A DNA stretch of 64,000 nucleotides from Glandiceps talaboti (taxonomy: Eukaryota; Hemichordata; Enteropneusta; Spengelidae): the NCBI RefSeq assembly GCF_964340395.1, contig NC_135558.1, positions 9,813,501-9,877,500 on the forward strand, read 5' to 3'. The notes beneath the pieces are model-generated. The model ran no database searches. It was not told the origin of the DNA and saw only the letters and a list, made by a program, of their open reading frames with translations. Each line of letters begins with the position of its first letter. The stretch's first letter is position 1. This document shows, piece by piece, positions 52,401 to 62,000 of the stretch. The position numbers were made by a program, and so were the translations under genes.

Positions 52401-52857
52401 CAGCTATACACATCTATAGATATGGTGTGCCTAGCTGGTTATGGAATAAATATGATCACATTTGTACATGCCCAAAGTAGAGAAAATTCGACTAGTGAAT
52501 TGTTTTAAAAGCATCTATGTTTTATATTTCATTTCCAAACTATATATTTCAAGCCGAAGAATTTGTATGATACCCACCTAGGATCTTCGGTGTCACTGCC
52601 GTAAATGCGCTGACAGTACTCGGTGAGAAATACTTTGGCACCCGTATTGCAGGTTCGAACGCCAGAGTCGGACTTTTCGTCGGTTCGGGATGTTTTTCCA
52701 CTGTTAAGTCATTTCTATCATCCGAGTCGGTGAGAGGGGACGATGTGGTCGTCGCGAAACTGGAATTTGTCGTAATTGTTGATGGCGTTGATATTAACAC
52801 ATTGTTACAGGTGGCCAATTTTTTGCTACATGTCTTCACAAGAAAAGATCGAGGCAT
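46258..52857 (-). CDS. gfi1: GFI1/GFI1B-family zinc-finger transcriptional repressor, four coding exons
   Basis: The coding sequence joins 52857-52578, 52039-51836, 51458-50901 and 46451-46258 (minus strand) into 1236 nt, 411 residues plus TAA. Residues 1-8 are MPRSFLVK, the SNAG motif that in vertebrate GFI1 recruits LSD1/CoREST and histone deacetylases. Residues about 30-240 are a low-complexity linker rich in Ser/Thr/Pro, then acidic near 212-230. Six C2H2 fingers follow, with Cys/His at 241/244/257/262, 270/273/286/290, 298/301/314/318, 326/329/342/346, 354/357/370/374 and 382/385/398/403. Finger 3-4 words such as [20 protein letters not shown] and the finger 5-6 words are near-identical to GFI1. 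Human GFI1 is 422 residues, so the length fits. All introns are GT-AG and phase 1. The ATG was chosen because SNAG must be N-terminal; A at -3 supports it. The family acts in the nucleus as a sequence-specific repressor (AATC core) in blood, sensory and neural cell fate. GFI1 versus GFI1B cannot be separated, because invertebrates usually carry a single pro-orthologue. Confidence 0.96.
46452..50900 (-). other. gfi1 intron 3 (4449 bp)
   Basis: This is the large phase-1 intron between finger 4 and finger 5. It contains mostly unique AT-rich sequence, a GTTT array at 48806-48831 and a second at 50479-50526, a short G run near 49792, and a relatively CpG-containing stretch around 47200-47660. No additional finger exon or other gene is seen in either orientation. 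Introns 1 (52040-52577) and 2 (51459-51835) are short and carry nothing notable. Confidence 0.85.
50901..51458 (-). CDS. gfi1: gfi1 coding exon 3 (zinc fingers 1-4)
   Basis: This exon encodes residues 162-347 plus one base. The acceptor has a clear pyrimidine tract (TTTCTCTTTCTCAATATTTCAG|GTTTT, which contains one A-rich break) and the donor is CACAG|GTAATC. An acidic segment ([16 protein letters not shown]) precedes fingers 1-4. Finger 1 uses C-X2-C-X12-H-X4-H and the others C-X2-C-X12-H-X3-H. The exon ends within the finger 4-5 linker (HTG). Reading through the donor would add 16 residues after Gly348 and stop at 50833-50835, giving a four-finger product. Confidence 0.95.
51836..52039 (-). 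CDS. gfi1: gfi1 coding exon 2 (linker)
   Basis: This exon encodes residues 94-161 plus one base. The acceptor is CACTGTTTCAG|AATTC and the donor AAACG|GTAAAT. It codes for a hydrophilic linker with Ser, Asn and Glu and a SPPPNG end, with no recognised domain. Its 204 bases are an exact multiple of three and both flanking introns are phase 1, so skipping it would keep SNAG and fingers in frame. Assignment rests on perfect frame continuity with exons 1 and 3 and on the splice sites. Confidence 0.85.
52578..52857 (-). CDS. gfi1: gfi1 coding exon 1 (SNAG motif)
   Basis: This exon encodes residues 1-93 and the first base of codon 94. It begins MPRSFLVK (SNAG) followed by a basic TCSKK stretch and a Ser/Thr-rich linker. 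The donor reads CCTAG|GTGGGTA, with the intron starting at 52577. A second GT four bases further in (GTATCA) is a poorer donor and would break the frame into exon 2. No TATA box is evident on the minus strand just upstream, and the transcription start and any non-coding 5' exon are not determined. Confidence 0.93.
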
Positions 52858-53028
52858 TTTCTACCCCAAAAATTATCAATTTCCAGATAAAGAACGACCA
52901 ATTGATACGATTTGAACGAGTGAGCTTTCGTTTGTTTGTGGGACACTGCCTGCTTTCGAGACCAAAACCGCTCACTCACGATCTCAATTAAATGACTCTT
53001 TGGCTTTCACTTAATATGCATACTGATT

Positions 53029-53036
53029 ATGCAAAT
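53029..53036 (+). promoter_or_regulatory. POU octamer ATGCAAAT upstream of gfi1
   Basis: A perfect octamer (ATGCAAAT, within ATTATGCAAATTAAG) lies about 170 bases upstream of the gfi1 start codon. A related TTAATATGCATA word lies just beside it at 53011-53022. Octamers are bound by POU-homeodomain proteins; in vertebrate hair cells Pou4f3 acts upstream of Gfi1. Function here is inference from a motif match and position. Confidence 0.3.
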
Positions 53037-53152
53037 TAAGGGGTTAGACGTTTTAAAAAGTCCGACCCATCTATTAGTTCAGCGTTCTGTCAGTACTCTC
53101 CACACTGCACTCCATCTGTTTCTCGTATATCGCGTGCCCGACCAACTCCTCA

Positions 53153-53162
53153 TAAATCAGCA
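53153..53162 (+). promoter_or_regulatory. GFI1-like binding site upstream of gfi1
   Basis: TAAATCAGCA resembles the GFI1 consensus TAAATCAC(A/T)GCA through its AATC core and trailing GCA, although two positions of the consensus are missing. It lies about 300 bases upstream of the start codon, where autorepression sites would be expected. Short AATC words are common in AT-rich DNA, so this is weak evidence. Confidence 0.2.
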
Positions 53163-53408
53163 TAAATTGACGCATGCGCCCTACCTTGTGATCTAGCAGG
53201 TGTCAGCGAGTGACACCACGGAATACTGATCTTTGTATTTACTTTCTTGTCCTATCAGACTGGCGGCAACTCTACATAGAAAAGATTTGACATAACCGGA
53301 CAATTTTGTATATCAAGTGATTTGTGGACTTGAATTGCCAAAGGGCGGGAAGAAGGGGAGGGGGTGTCAAAATTGGAATATCAGTGTCAATTTCATATTG
53401 TCATATGA

Positions 53409-53670
53409 GTGGATGGGTCAAAGGTCAACATTTATTGTCGATTGGATTATAAACACTGGGAAATATAAAGCGTTGTATTTCTAAATTCAAAATGAATTTT
53501 GTTATCAGAAGTTAGCGAGAAATTTAAACCGACTTACCATTGGTTATAAAACCACATCGTAATATTGATGAAAAGGTTAAAGGTCAACCATTTATAGTCA
53601 CCCGGATTACAAACATCGTGAAAAGGGATTATTTCTACTTTCAAAATGAATTTTATTTAATCATCTCAAA
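53409..53670 (+). repeat. Two-copy degenerate tandem duplication with DR1-like sites, upstream of gfi1
   Basis: Two related segments with a period near 159 bases share GGTCAAC(C)ATTTAT, GATTA(T/C)AAACA and TCAAAATGAATTTT. Each begins with two direct AGGTCA-type half-sites spaced by one base: 53415-53427 (GGGTCA-a-AGGTCA) and 53574-53586 (AGGTTA-a-AGGTCA). DR1 elements are bound by RXR/HNF4-type nuclear receptors. Whether they are used is unknown. Confidence 0.55.
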
Positions 53671-55472
53671 GTGGACCGTCTGGTTATCGTGATGGCCAAT
53701 TAAACCATGTAGCGCTATATTATAACTCTATTTATTAGTCCTACAGATAAGAATGTAATATTTGTATTACAAAGATTAGACCAACCATATGAATATAACA
53801 TGTTGTATGATCTCTCAGTGTTCTCTTATCAAAACAGAAACATTTTTTTGCAAAATATTCAACGTCCAATAATATCAATGATATATTCAACCCTGAGTTA
53901 ATTAATGATGTTTTTATTCCTTACCGCGATATTCTCAGTAATGTTAGCAATGTGAGATAACTTTGTAATCGTAAACAGCTTATTATAAAGGAGCCACAGA
54001 ATTGCAAAAAAAAAATATTGAAGGAAACAAATGAAAGATAATAATTTGGTCTTGGGAATGGTTAACGTACATAGTTCTCACTGATCAGTATGCACTCGTT
54101 TGTACCTAAATTTATACATTACACCACTTGCTAGTTCAGCATCAATGAAATTCGCACTTTGTGAGGGTACGTGCAGGAGTCGATGTCCTTGTATATATAG
54201 AACACGATTCCATGGGAAAATTTTGGACCAATCTGTATAATTACCCTGAGATTTACAAACAGATTTATTTTTAACATTTAACTACAGTCCTGCACACTTT
54301 CTCCGCCCTCAACGATACCAAACTCCACGAGCGCGCGCACACACACACACGTACGTACGTACGTACGTACATACATACATACATACATACATACATACAT
54401 ACATACATACATACATACATACATACATACATACATACATACATACATACATACATACATACATACATACATACATACATACATACATACATACATGGTG
54501 TATATATGTGCGTTTACCTGTTGAGTAAAAGGGGGCAAACATATGAGCAATCATTTCTAGAGCATGTAAATGAGATGTTTCTCTTTTGTTCACTTATACG
54601 TCATTTGTTCTTATTTCTTATTTCTAATTGGTAGGGGTATATTCTTCTATCAATTTGATTATACGTCAATTAATTAATTTGTTCATTTGCCAGTTTTCGT
54701 GTTTTCAAAACGACAAAACGGGAAAGATGAGGGTAATGAAGATGCTACAACATCTATAGTAATTATGGTTATAGAGTACAACAACATTTGTGGTGACCAT
54801 GTTAACAGAGTATAAATGTCCAATGAGTTCGCCCTTGAGAGTGGTCATCAACTACTACCGTTCCAATTTGAAAACAGACTTTTATTTAAATAATTTGACG
54901 TCTCTCCAATACTGCCTCTGAGCTCCTAAATTGAAGAGAGTTAACTGTGTATGTATCTTATTTCTTGATTCCATTGTTCAACTGAAAATAGAGCTTGGGG
55001 AAAGTCACGAGTTTGATAGATGGACAGTTTCAGTTTGATAGGATTAATTTTAAAAATCCTTTCATTGGACGTTTCCGCTCCTTACCGGGATAAACGATAT
55101 CTCTATGTATCCACCAATACAATAGTGTATAGCAGTAGGGCATATCGACTTCGCCACATGCTCTAATTCCAAACTATTACGTCCAAGTTAGTCATTTGGA
55201 AAACAAAAGGCTGCATATTGCTCGTTATGAAAAAAAGATAATTCTAGCCCCGGGACCTCTTCCTATGGGCGTATTCTCCCAACTGTCTCATTACAATAGA
55301 TTGTAATTTACTACTCATTAGTTTCTCTCTATGCAAACATCATACGAATGAGTAATGAGTGTAAGTGTAATTAAAATAAGATATAGTCGAGATTGCACCA
55401 CCTACATATTTGGGCTAATCTTTGATTTACTACAATTGATAAAAATGGCCGTCACAGCCATGCAGTTAGAGA
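53671..55472. other. Unique intergenic DNA upstream of gfi1
   Basis: Only the compound ACAT array at 54331-54495 stands out. No gene is recognised on either strand. Confidence 0.5.
54331..54495. repeat. CA, ACGT and ACAT compound array
   Basis: GC/CA steps lead to four or five ACGT units and then about 31 uninterrupted ACAT units. Open frames (Met-Tyr-Val-Cys on the minus strand) are artefacts. Confidence 0.95.
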
Positions 55473-55901
55473 TACTGTTGAAGCCAATATACCTGGAACA
55501 GAGTGTCATCTTTCCCGGCAAACGCTTATTTCGCTGTCTGGCCCAATAAAATGTCTTACTAACATTGCTACATTTTATCCTCTGACACAACAGAAATCTT
55601 ACTAACATTGCTACATTTTCGTCGTCTGGCTGGACATACAATTTTCTGTCTGTAGTGAATATTGCTACATTTTCTTTGCATGTGATATCATTACCTTAGC
55701 AGATTGTTACAATGTAACTTATTTGTTATGATTTAAGCACTGTTTGTATATATTGTCACAATATCAATGTTTTAGTGAAGATATATCGCAATGATAATGA
55801 TCATGATGATAACTCTAGCAAGGAACATGTAGCAATGTTTAGGGTCGGTTATTTGTCGGACGCTGCGACATTCTGTTGCAGACTTAATGGCTTAAGTTGT
55901 A
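55473..55901. mobile_element. Foldback element, family copy 4
   Basis: The termini are TACTGTTGAAGCCA on the left and the complement of TACAACTTAAGCCA on the right; inner inverted similarity (AACAGA(G/A)TGTC) brings the match to about 21 of 27 from AAGCCA inward. The left side has ATGTCTTACTAACATTGCTA and AAATCTTACTAACATTGCTA units followed by CATTTT; the right side has ATGTAGCAATGTTTAGGGT. It is flanked by TA at both ends, like copy 2. Confidence 0.75.
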
Positions 55902-56388
55902 GGATTGCTAGAAACTTTGCATTGCAGACGGTAATCACTTGAAAGCATCGCTACCGTAAATTGTTTTAAATTACCCCCCTCTCCCCCACTAGCCTGAAGT
56001 TAGTGACGTCGTCGAGATATATTATCGCGGCATAGGTTATACGAAAGCCAATTTTAATGGTCCACCACTAATAAAACAATGTTCTGATCACATACACAGT
56101 CATTTAAATAATGACATGAATTGTACTCTTCGTTGTAAACAGTTTGGTATTTTTATCACTACAATTATCACTATCATTACTTTATTCAGGGGGATAAACA
56201 TGAAATTTCCTGGGTATCAGACGTGGATACACCACGTGACACCATTTTGATAATACAGGTGGTAATATCAATTCAAATGGTCCCGGTGTAATTGATGAAA
56301 TGATTTTTATAGCCATAGTTTGCGTATTTCTCGAACTTGTAAAACATATCAACTCGAACTTTTGTTTTTCCAATGTTCGTATTTTATT

Positions 56389-56522
56389 CGTCCGTCCGTC
56401 CGTCCGTCCGCCCGTCCGTTCCTCCCTCCGTCCATCCATCAATCCATCCATCCATCCATCCATCCATCCATCCACCCACCCACCCATCCGCGCACCCATC
56501 TATCCATCCACCCATCCATCTA
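56389..56522. repeat. CCGT then CCAT tetranucleotide array
   Basis: CCGT units pass into CCAT and CCAC units. Pro-Ser-Ile-His open frames on the plus strand and Trp-Met-Asp-Gly on the minus strand are artefacts. Confidence 0.95.
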
Positions 56523-57424
56523 TTCTCCGTCTGTCTGTGCATCTGCCAAATTCTGTTTGCACCTCCTATACACGAATACACACAGTTTTCAGAAAAGCAT
56601 TTTAAGCCTCTTGATTTCACCTTATTCAGTTGTGTTTTGTTACCTTCTACCCACAGTTATTTGTCATCGTACCAACCCCAAATATAATAAATGTTTTGTC
56701 CCAAATTCAGACAAATCAACCGAATACTCTGTATGAGACATCACGGTCCACAGAACCGATTCGAAAAGCTATTGATAATTTACAAATCCAAACATGTTTA
56801 GATGTCACATTAACCATTGTGTTAGTATTCCATTAGAAAGTAGTTTATTCAGTGTCCCCCCCATAATGTATATAATAACTATTTTGCCCAGGACATGTCA
56901 GGTCCCGTCTCATCGTCCTGTCTTGTCTCTTATCTCCTGTCTTTTCTAAACAATTTCTCTATAAATGATTATTATAAATGTATGCTGATAGCATCGCTCT
57001 TTAACGTTTGTATATATAAGTTGGTGAAAAGACTTATTTGAGGGTGAACACCTCGTTTGATTCATTACAAAAGAATCGAACAAACAAACGATGAAGACTA
57101 GTGCACTGAAGCGTCTATGCTTTGATGAGAACTGTGGTCTCCGCCATCAAATCATCCGCTGTTCACCTTTAACCTCGACCTTTGTTCATATTCAAAGCTA
57201 CAAATACAAGCTGGACACTTTTAAGAGACACGTCCTGTCAGTCGGACTAACGGAGAGGTAGTATTATCACAATAAAACATTGCGTTATTATGATCATTAT
57301 GGTTCTTCTGTAAACGTTTTGATGCAAAAGATTTGAGGAAATACATGTTGGTAGGTGTTGTGCATGTTATGGTGTTAAAATTTGAATGTGTGCAATGAAT
57401 GAAGTGGATGAAACGAACGAACGA

Positions 57425-57492
57425 ACAAGTGAGTGAGTGAGTGAGTGAGTGAGTGAGTGAGTGAGTGAGTGAGTGAGTGAGTGAGTGAGTGA
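57425..57492. repeat. GTGA tetranucleotide array
   Basis: About sixteen GTGA units, the same motif as in the gfi1 3'UTR region. Non-coding. Confidence 0.95.
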
Positions 57493-58242
57493 GAGAGTGA
57501 CTCAGTGAGTCGGTGGGTAAGAGTGTAGGCATTTGTGTGTGAACGTGGTACACATGTAATAAATAACGCTACGCACTCGGTTGGTGCACTATTTGCACTA
57601 TAACCCGACTCGAGTTCATAAAAGCAGCATACATCACGTCCACACAAATCACATGTTTACAAACTTATCATTACATAAAAAAATATTTTAGTCCAATACA
57701 GTTAAATGCAGTAGAACAACACCATCAAAAAGCGGAATGCTCACACGACTACTGAAAGTGTTGGAAAGGTTATGATTTTTGAATGGAAACACACCTGTGT
57801 GTGTGGTCACAAATTGGCCAATCAGATTTGTGGATGTGTACACAAATTAGCAAGTCATTGCGTGCATCAGGCCTGTGATTGGTCAATTTTATTTCAACCA
57901 TCTGGCATTTGTGGAACACGTGTTTCTATCAATTTTGTCATTTCGCGATTTGATTTTGATGTGAGAGGACAGCCATGCCGTAGGCACTCTATGTTGTGGG
58001 ACGTTTGTAGATAGTAATCTGATTTCAGGAACAGACTGGTGAGTAAAATGTAATCCTTATAAATCTTTACGTCACCTTTTGAATTCTTTGTATTTTTGTC
58101 CACAAGACTTGAAACCGGCTCTGCGTGCCTCTGAACCTTACGTGACTTTACTGACCACTAGTTTATCACTATCGCCCCTCGGTAAGTCTGATTATCAGCT
58201 ACAGTCTTTACTAATTGGACATCTGACTGTGGTGTTGTAGTT

Positions 58243-58551
58243 CTATTTTCGACCTGTAGAAAGACCTAGAATTTGATCAGCATATATTCTTTGTGGCTCT
58301 GATGTAAACAATGGGTAGGTATTGGAAACTATATTTTGAAGTGGCAGTTGTATAGTTTGAGGCTCGTTACAACAATTGTTGCATTTGGGTTTTGTTTTTG
58401 AGCTTCCTAAAGTTCGTGGGTTTGCACTAAAGTTAGTTTGAGTGCAAAGCCCGGAAGAACGAAAAGCACAAAAATTAAAAAGCGATAAACTCACGCTACA
58501 ATCTTTGCATCTATGTCTTAGACATGTCTCATTGTACAATATCTTACCCAC
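58243..58551 (-). other. Open frame of 102 codons, unrecognised
   Basis: The frame contains a Cys/His-spaced stretch (CLRHRCKDC) and a second CNNCC cluster. It lies 265 bases downstream of the possible terminal exon at 58816 on the same strand. No splice structure or family is recognised. A decayed mobile-element protein is one possibility. Confidence 0.15.
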
Positions 58552-58815
58552 AACTCTCTCTGATTGGTATGCTTGGAGGTTCCTTATTTCATAACTTCTT
58601 TAAAAACTCATATTTCTCAATAAGTTAAGCATAATAATTATGTTTAAATAATATGTAACAAAAATAAAGTTCTAAATCTTGTATAAAAATGTTCTAAAAA
58701 CTAAATTAAACATGTGCTCTGAATAAAACACTTTTCAATATCAAAGTGCCTCTAACTTGCAATGGGTAGTCAGTTTGTATGAAGAGTTATAATATGTAAA
58801 TTTCTTTTGTTATGC

Positions 58816-59060
58816 CTATTCAGAGTAATCTATATCTTTGGCAGAATCATAACGGGTAATTTTCTGCATGCGGCTTTCAAGAAAATCTGTTGACAAATTT
58901 CTAAAATTGCTATCTCCTTCTACAATAAATCCTTGATACCAGTCTGAGAATCGATGAAAATGGGTATTCAGAAACTCATCGGTGGCAATTCTACGCTTCG
59001 CAAACATCAAAAATGTTTTTACAAAACCCTGTACACTGGTGAAATTTGTTAGAATTCAAG
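58816..59060 (-). CDS. Possible terminal exon of an unidentified gene
   Basis: The minus frame is open from a TGA near 59060 to a TAG at 58816-58818, about 75-80 codons with no ATG early on. Its composition looks protein-like, with charged and aromatic residues mixed (for example FHRFSDWYQGF), and it is free of simple repeats. Possible acceptors are TTTCACCAG and GTGTACAG near 59030-59040. I do not recognise the family. It may be a last exon, a decayed transposon or pseudogene, or chance. Confidence 0.2.
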
Positions 59061-62000
59061 GAGATGATGTCTAACAGTTGTGGGTAAAATAATTGTACAG
59101 TGACATGTCTCAGAACGAATGCTTTAAAGTAATGTGTGTTATGTATTCTGTACTTTAGACAAGTTTGGGTTAGATGTTCAATACAAATGCATAATATTTC
59201 TAGTGTACGGCATTGTCTTAATATTGTATTATACCAGTGCAGTATCTGAATATTGAACCAGTACACTGTTTAGATTAGATTTCCAATATTTGTCTTCGTT
59301 CAGCCATGAAAAATATGAGCGACCTGAGGGGGCTTTGTCACTACAAGTCGCTAGACGAGTAGTGACGACGCTTAGTTCACGAGTATTTCTCAACTAAATG
59401 CGGGAAAATATTACAGAATAACATAATTATACTATAGCGCCAGTAATATCAAAGAAAAAATCGGGAAAACAAATGGCAATTTTGAACGTTTTGACTCATA
59501 TTTCGAACACAGCAGAACCAGTGACGTAGACACCTGTTGTCGTGACACAGACGCGCGTTGCCGTGACGTAGAACGACCAGATCTGTATGTTCCATATTTT
59601 TTGTTCGACGAGCCAAGGTATAATACACAATGTCGATATGCAATCGTGTCAATAATATACTTGTGAAACAAAAGAGTTTACACACGTGAAGTGGTGGTAT
59701 AAGTGATTTTCAATGTCTATTGGCTAACCTATTGGTGAACCCATGTATCTCCCTACGTTTTCAAACTAGATAATGGCTATTTAAAGTGTTTGAGTTAGAA
59801 ACACTAGGTGTGCAATATGAACACCATGGATGTTGGTTTAACAAGTAATAAGTATTGCAACATTTTTAACACAAATTTCACCCGTTTCTTCCTGTTCAAT
59901 TGTCACTTTTTTTAAGCGACGAGATCTTACCCTCCTATATCGGGGGTGTCACACAGTACATAGAAAACACTTTAATGTCGTAATATATACTCCATACACA
60001 TTAGCAGTATTTAATACATCATTTCCTCTTAAATACGGTGTACGTAATATAATATCAAAAAACACAAACTAATTTGATGCTAACAAAAAATTGACAATGT
60101 TATATTGTGCAATAATGGAAAGTTGAAACGAGTGCGTTGGTGGTGGTGTGTAGGTGTTTGTTTGTTTGTTTGTTTGTTTTGTTTTGGGAGGGGTTAATTT
60201 TTTTTGCATATTGAAATGTACCTGTCGTATTCAACTCATTGAAGTACACGTCTAGCAGACCTCAAACTTGAATAGGAGTTTACTCGAAATATATAAAGTA
60301 TTCGGTAACATATATAGAACACGTATATTGAAAATGACAGAATCTCCTGTTATGATCAACGTCGCAAAACCGCATACCTCTTTACGACACCGTCCGAAAC
60401 GTTCGTTGCTTCAGCACAAATGTGTACTGTGGCTTGTCAGAATGATTATGATATCAACTGTACTAAAAAAGACAATGCCATCGTAGGATATTACATCGCA
60501 TTAGTATACTTGACCACTTGATTAGGGGAAAATGTTTCTTCTTTGTCTGATTTTTATGTATTTTTTTTGTAAAACACTACACGGATTTTCAAAAGCTTAA
60601 AAGCTCAGGTTGTGCCTTTTTCTTAATCAACCGTTTGTAATGATTTTCAGCACGGGTGCTGTCTGACATTCGTAGAACGGAACGTTTACAATTTAAAAAA
60701 AAAAGTTATCAAGCTGACGCGCGAATCATCATATAAACGATCAGAAATATGAATTGATCAACCTCTAATATTGAAACGGTGACACGGTGATAGTAAACTA
60801 GAAGAGGCGGCATGAATGGCGGGGAATCACAGCTGGTCGTTACTAGTCACATCACAGCAAAGACAATGACACATCATTAAGGAGTCCACATTTTGAAAAT
60901 AGCTCTATTGTGACAAAACCACACGGTATTAGAGTAGCTATGTAATCAATAGACACCACGTTGTATTGTAACATATTCTACAATTAGGATTAGAATGACG
61001 CAAGAAAAACGCAACAGAAAAAACAGTGTTGTCCTGTTGTTTTTACAATATGGTAGCTTGATTGAGAAAAACACAGATTTCAAAAAAATATGCGTACGTG
61101 TGCTCTTCAAAAATGTCTGTTCGGTCAGTAGATTAGATGGCTACGGTGGCCGTCTGAGCATTACTGCATGTACTGTGTAGAATCGGTCGATTTACTGGGC
61201 ACTTATTTTAGAATGTACGAACTCTTAACTAAAGTTAGTTTATTCACGGAATCATGTTTCTTACTTGTCTGTGCTGTGGTTTATGGTTTATTAAAACACC
61301 ATGTTGTAGTGATTTTGGTTTTTCATCAAACTTTAGGCCATATCTACAACCAAGTGTGATATTCAATTTGTTGTCAGCACGCCAAATCGTCTAGTGTTGC
61401 CCTCATTCAAGAAATGAAACTTTTTTCGTTGTAAACTTGGCGTGTCTGTATTAAAGTTACAACCCAATCCTCATCCATATGGCCACTTCAAAGCGTCAAT
61501 ATGTAGCCCATAGACCCTCCCCTATATCACAGTCTGTGACTATACGTACACATAGCACTGCTCTTACTATCAAAAGCATATACGAGCTATAAACAAGAAA
61601 AACACAAATATATCAAAAACTATAGCAAAAACATTTAAATGTGTTCGTAATGCATGGTAAGAGATGACGTTGTATTCAATATCAATGTCGACGCAATCTT
61701 CTGATTTTTAATAGAGTAAGTAAGCTTACCCAGCGTTGTTAAAGTGTTGTGTGACGGTTGTCAAAATTAGAACTTAGGTTATAATGCGACTTTGACTCTG
61801 AACTCACTTGTACCATACTTATACCATCACTGGATCTCGAATTTTCAGTTCAGTTCAGATTGGAATTAAAATTCAGCTGTGAAAAAGCGGTTGTGTGTTA
61901 AATCTGTAGAAAAAGTTTGTTCTATCCAATGCGTATGGCTGTAAAGATAAGATAACGTTAATGTGAGGACCTGGGATTGAAGCATGGGCCTTTAACAACA

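Noticed and set aside
57812-57893. CCAAT boxes (GGCCAATCAG, GATTGGTCA) as a promoter for a gene on the plus strand
   Set aside because: No convincing coding exon follows, and the local 80-codon open frame is Cys-rich only because of a small internal sequence repeat.
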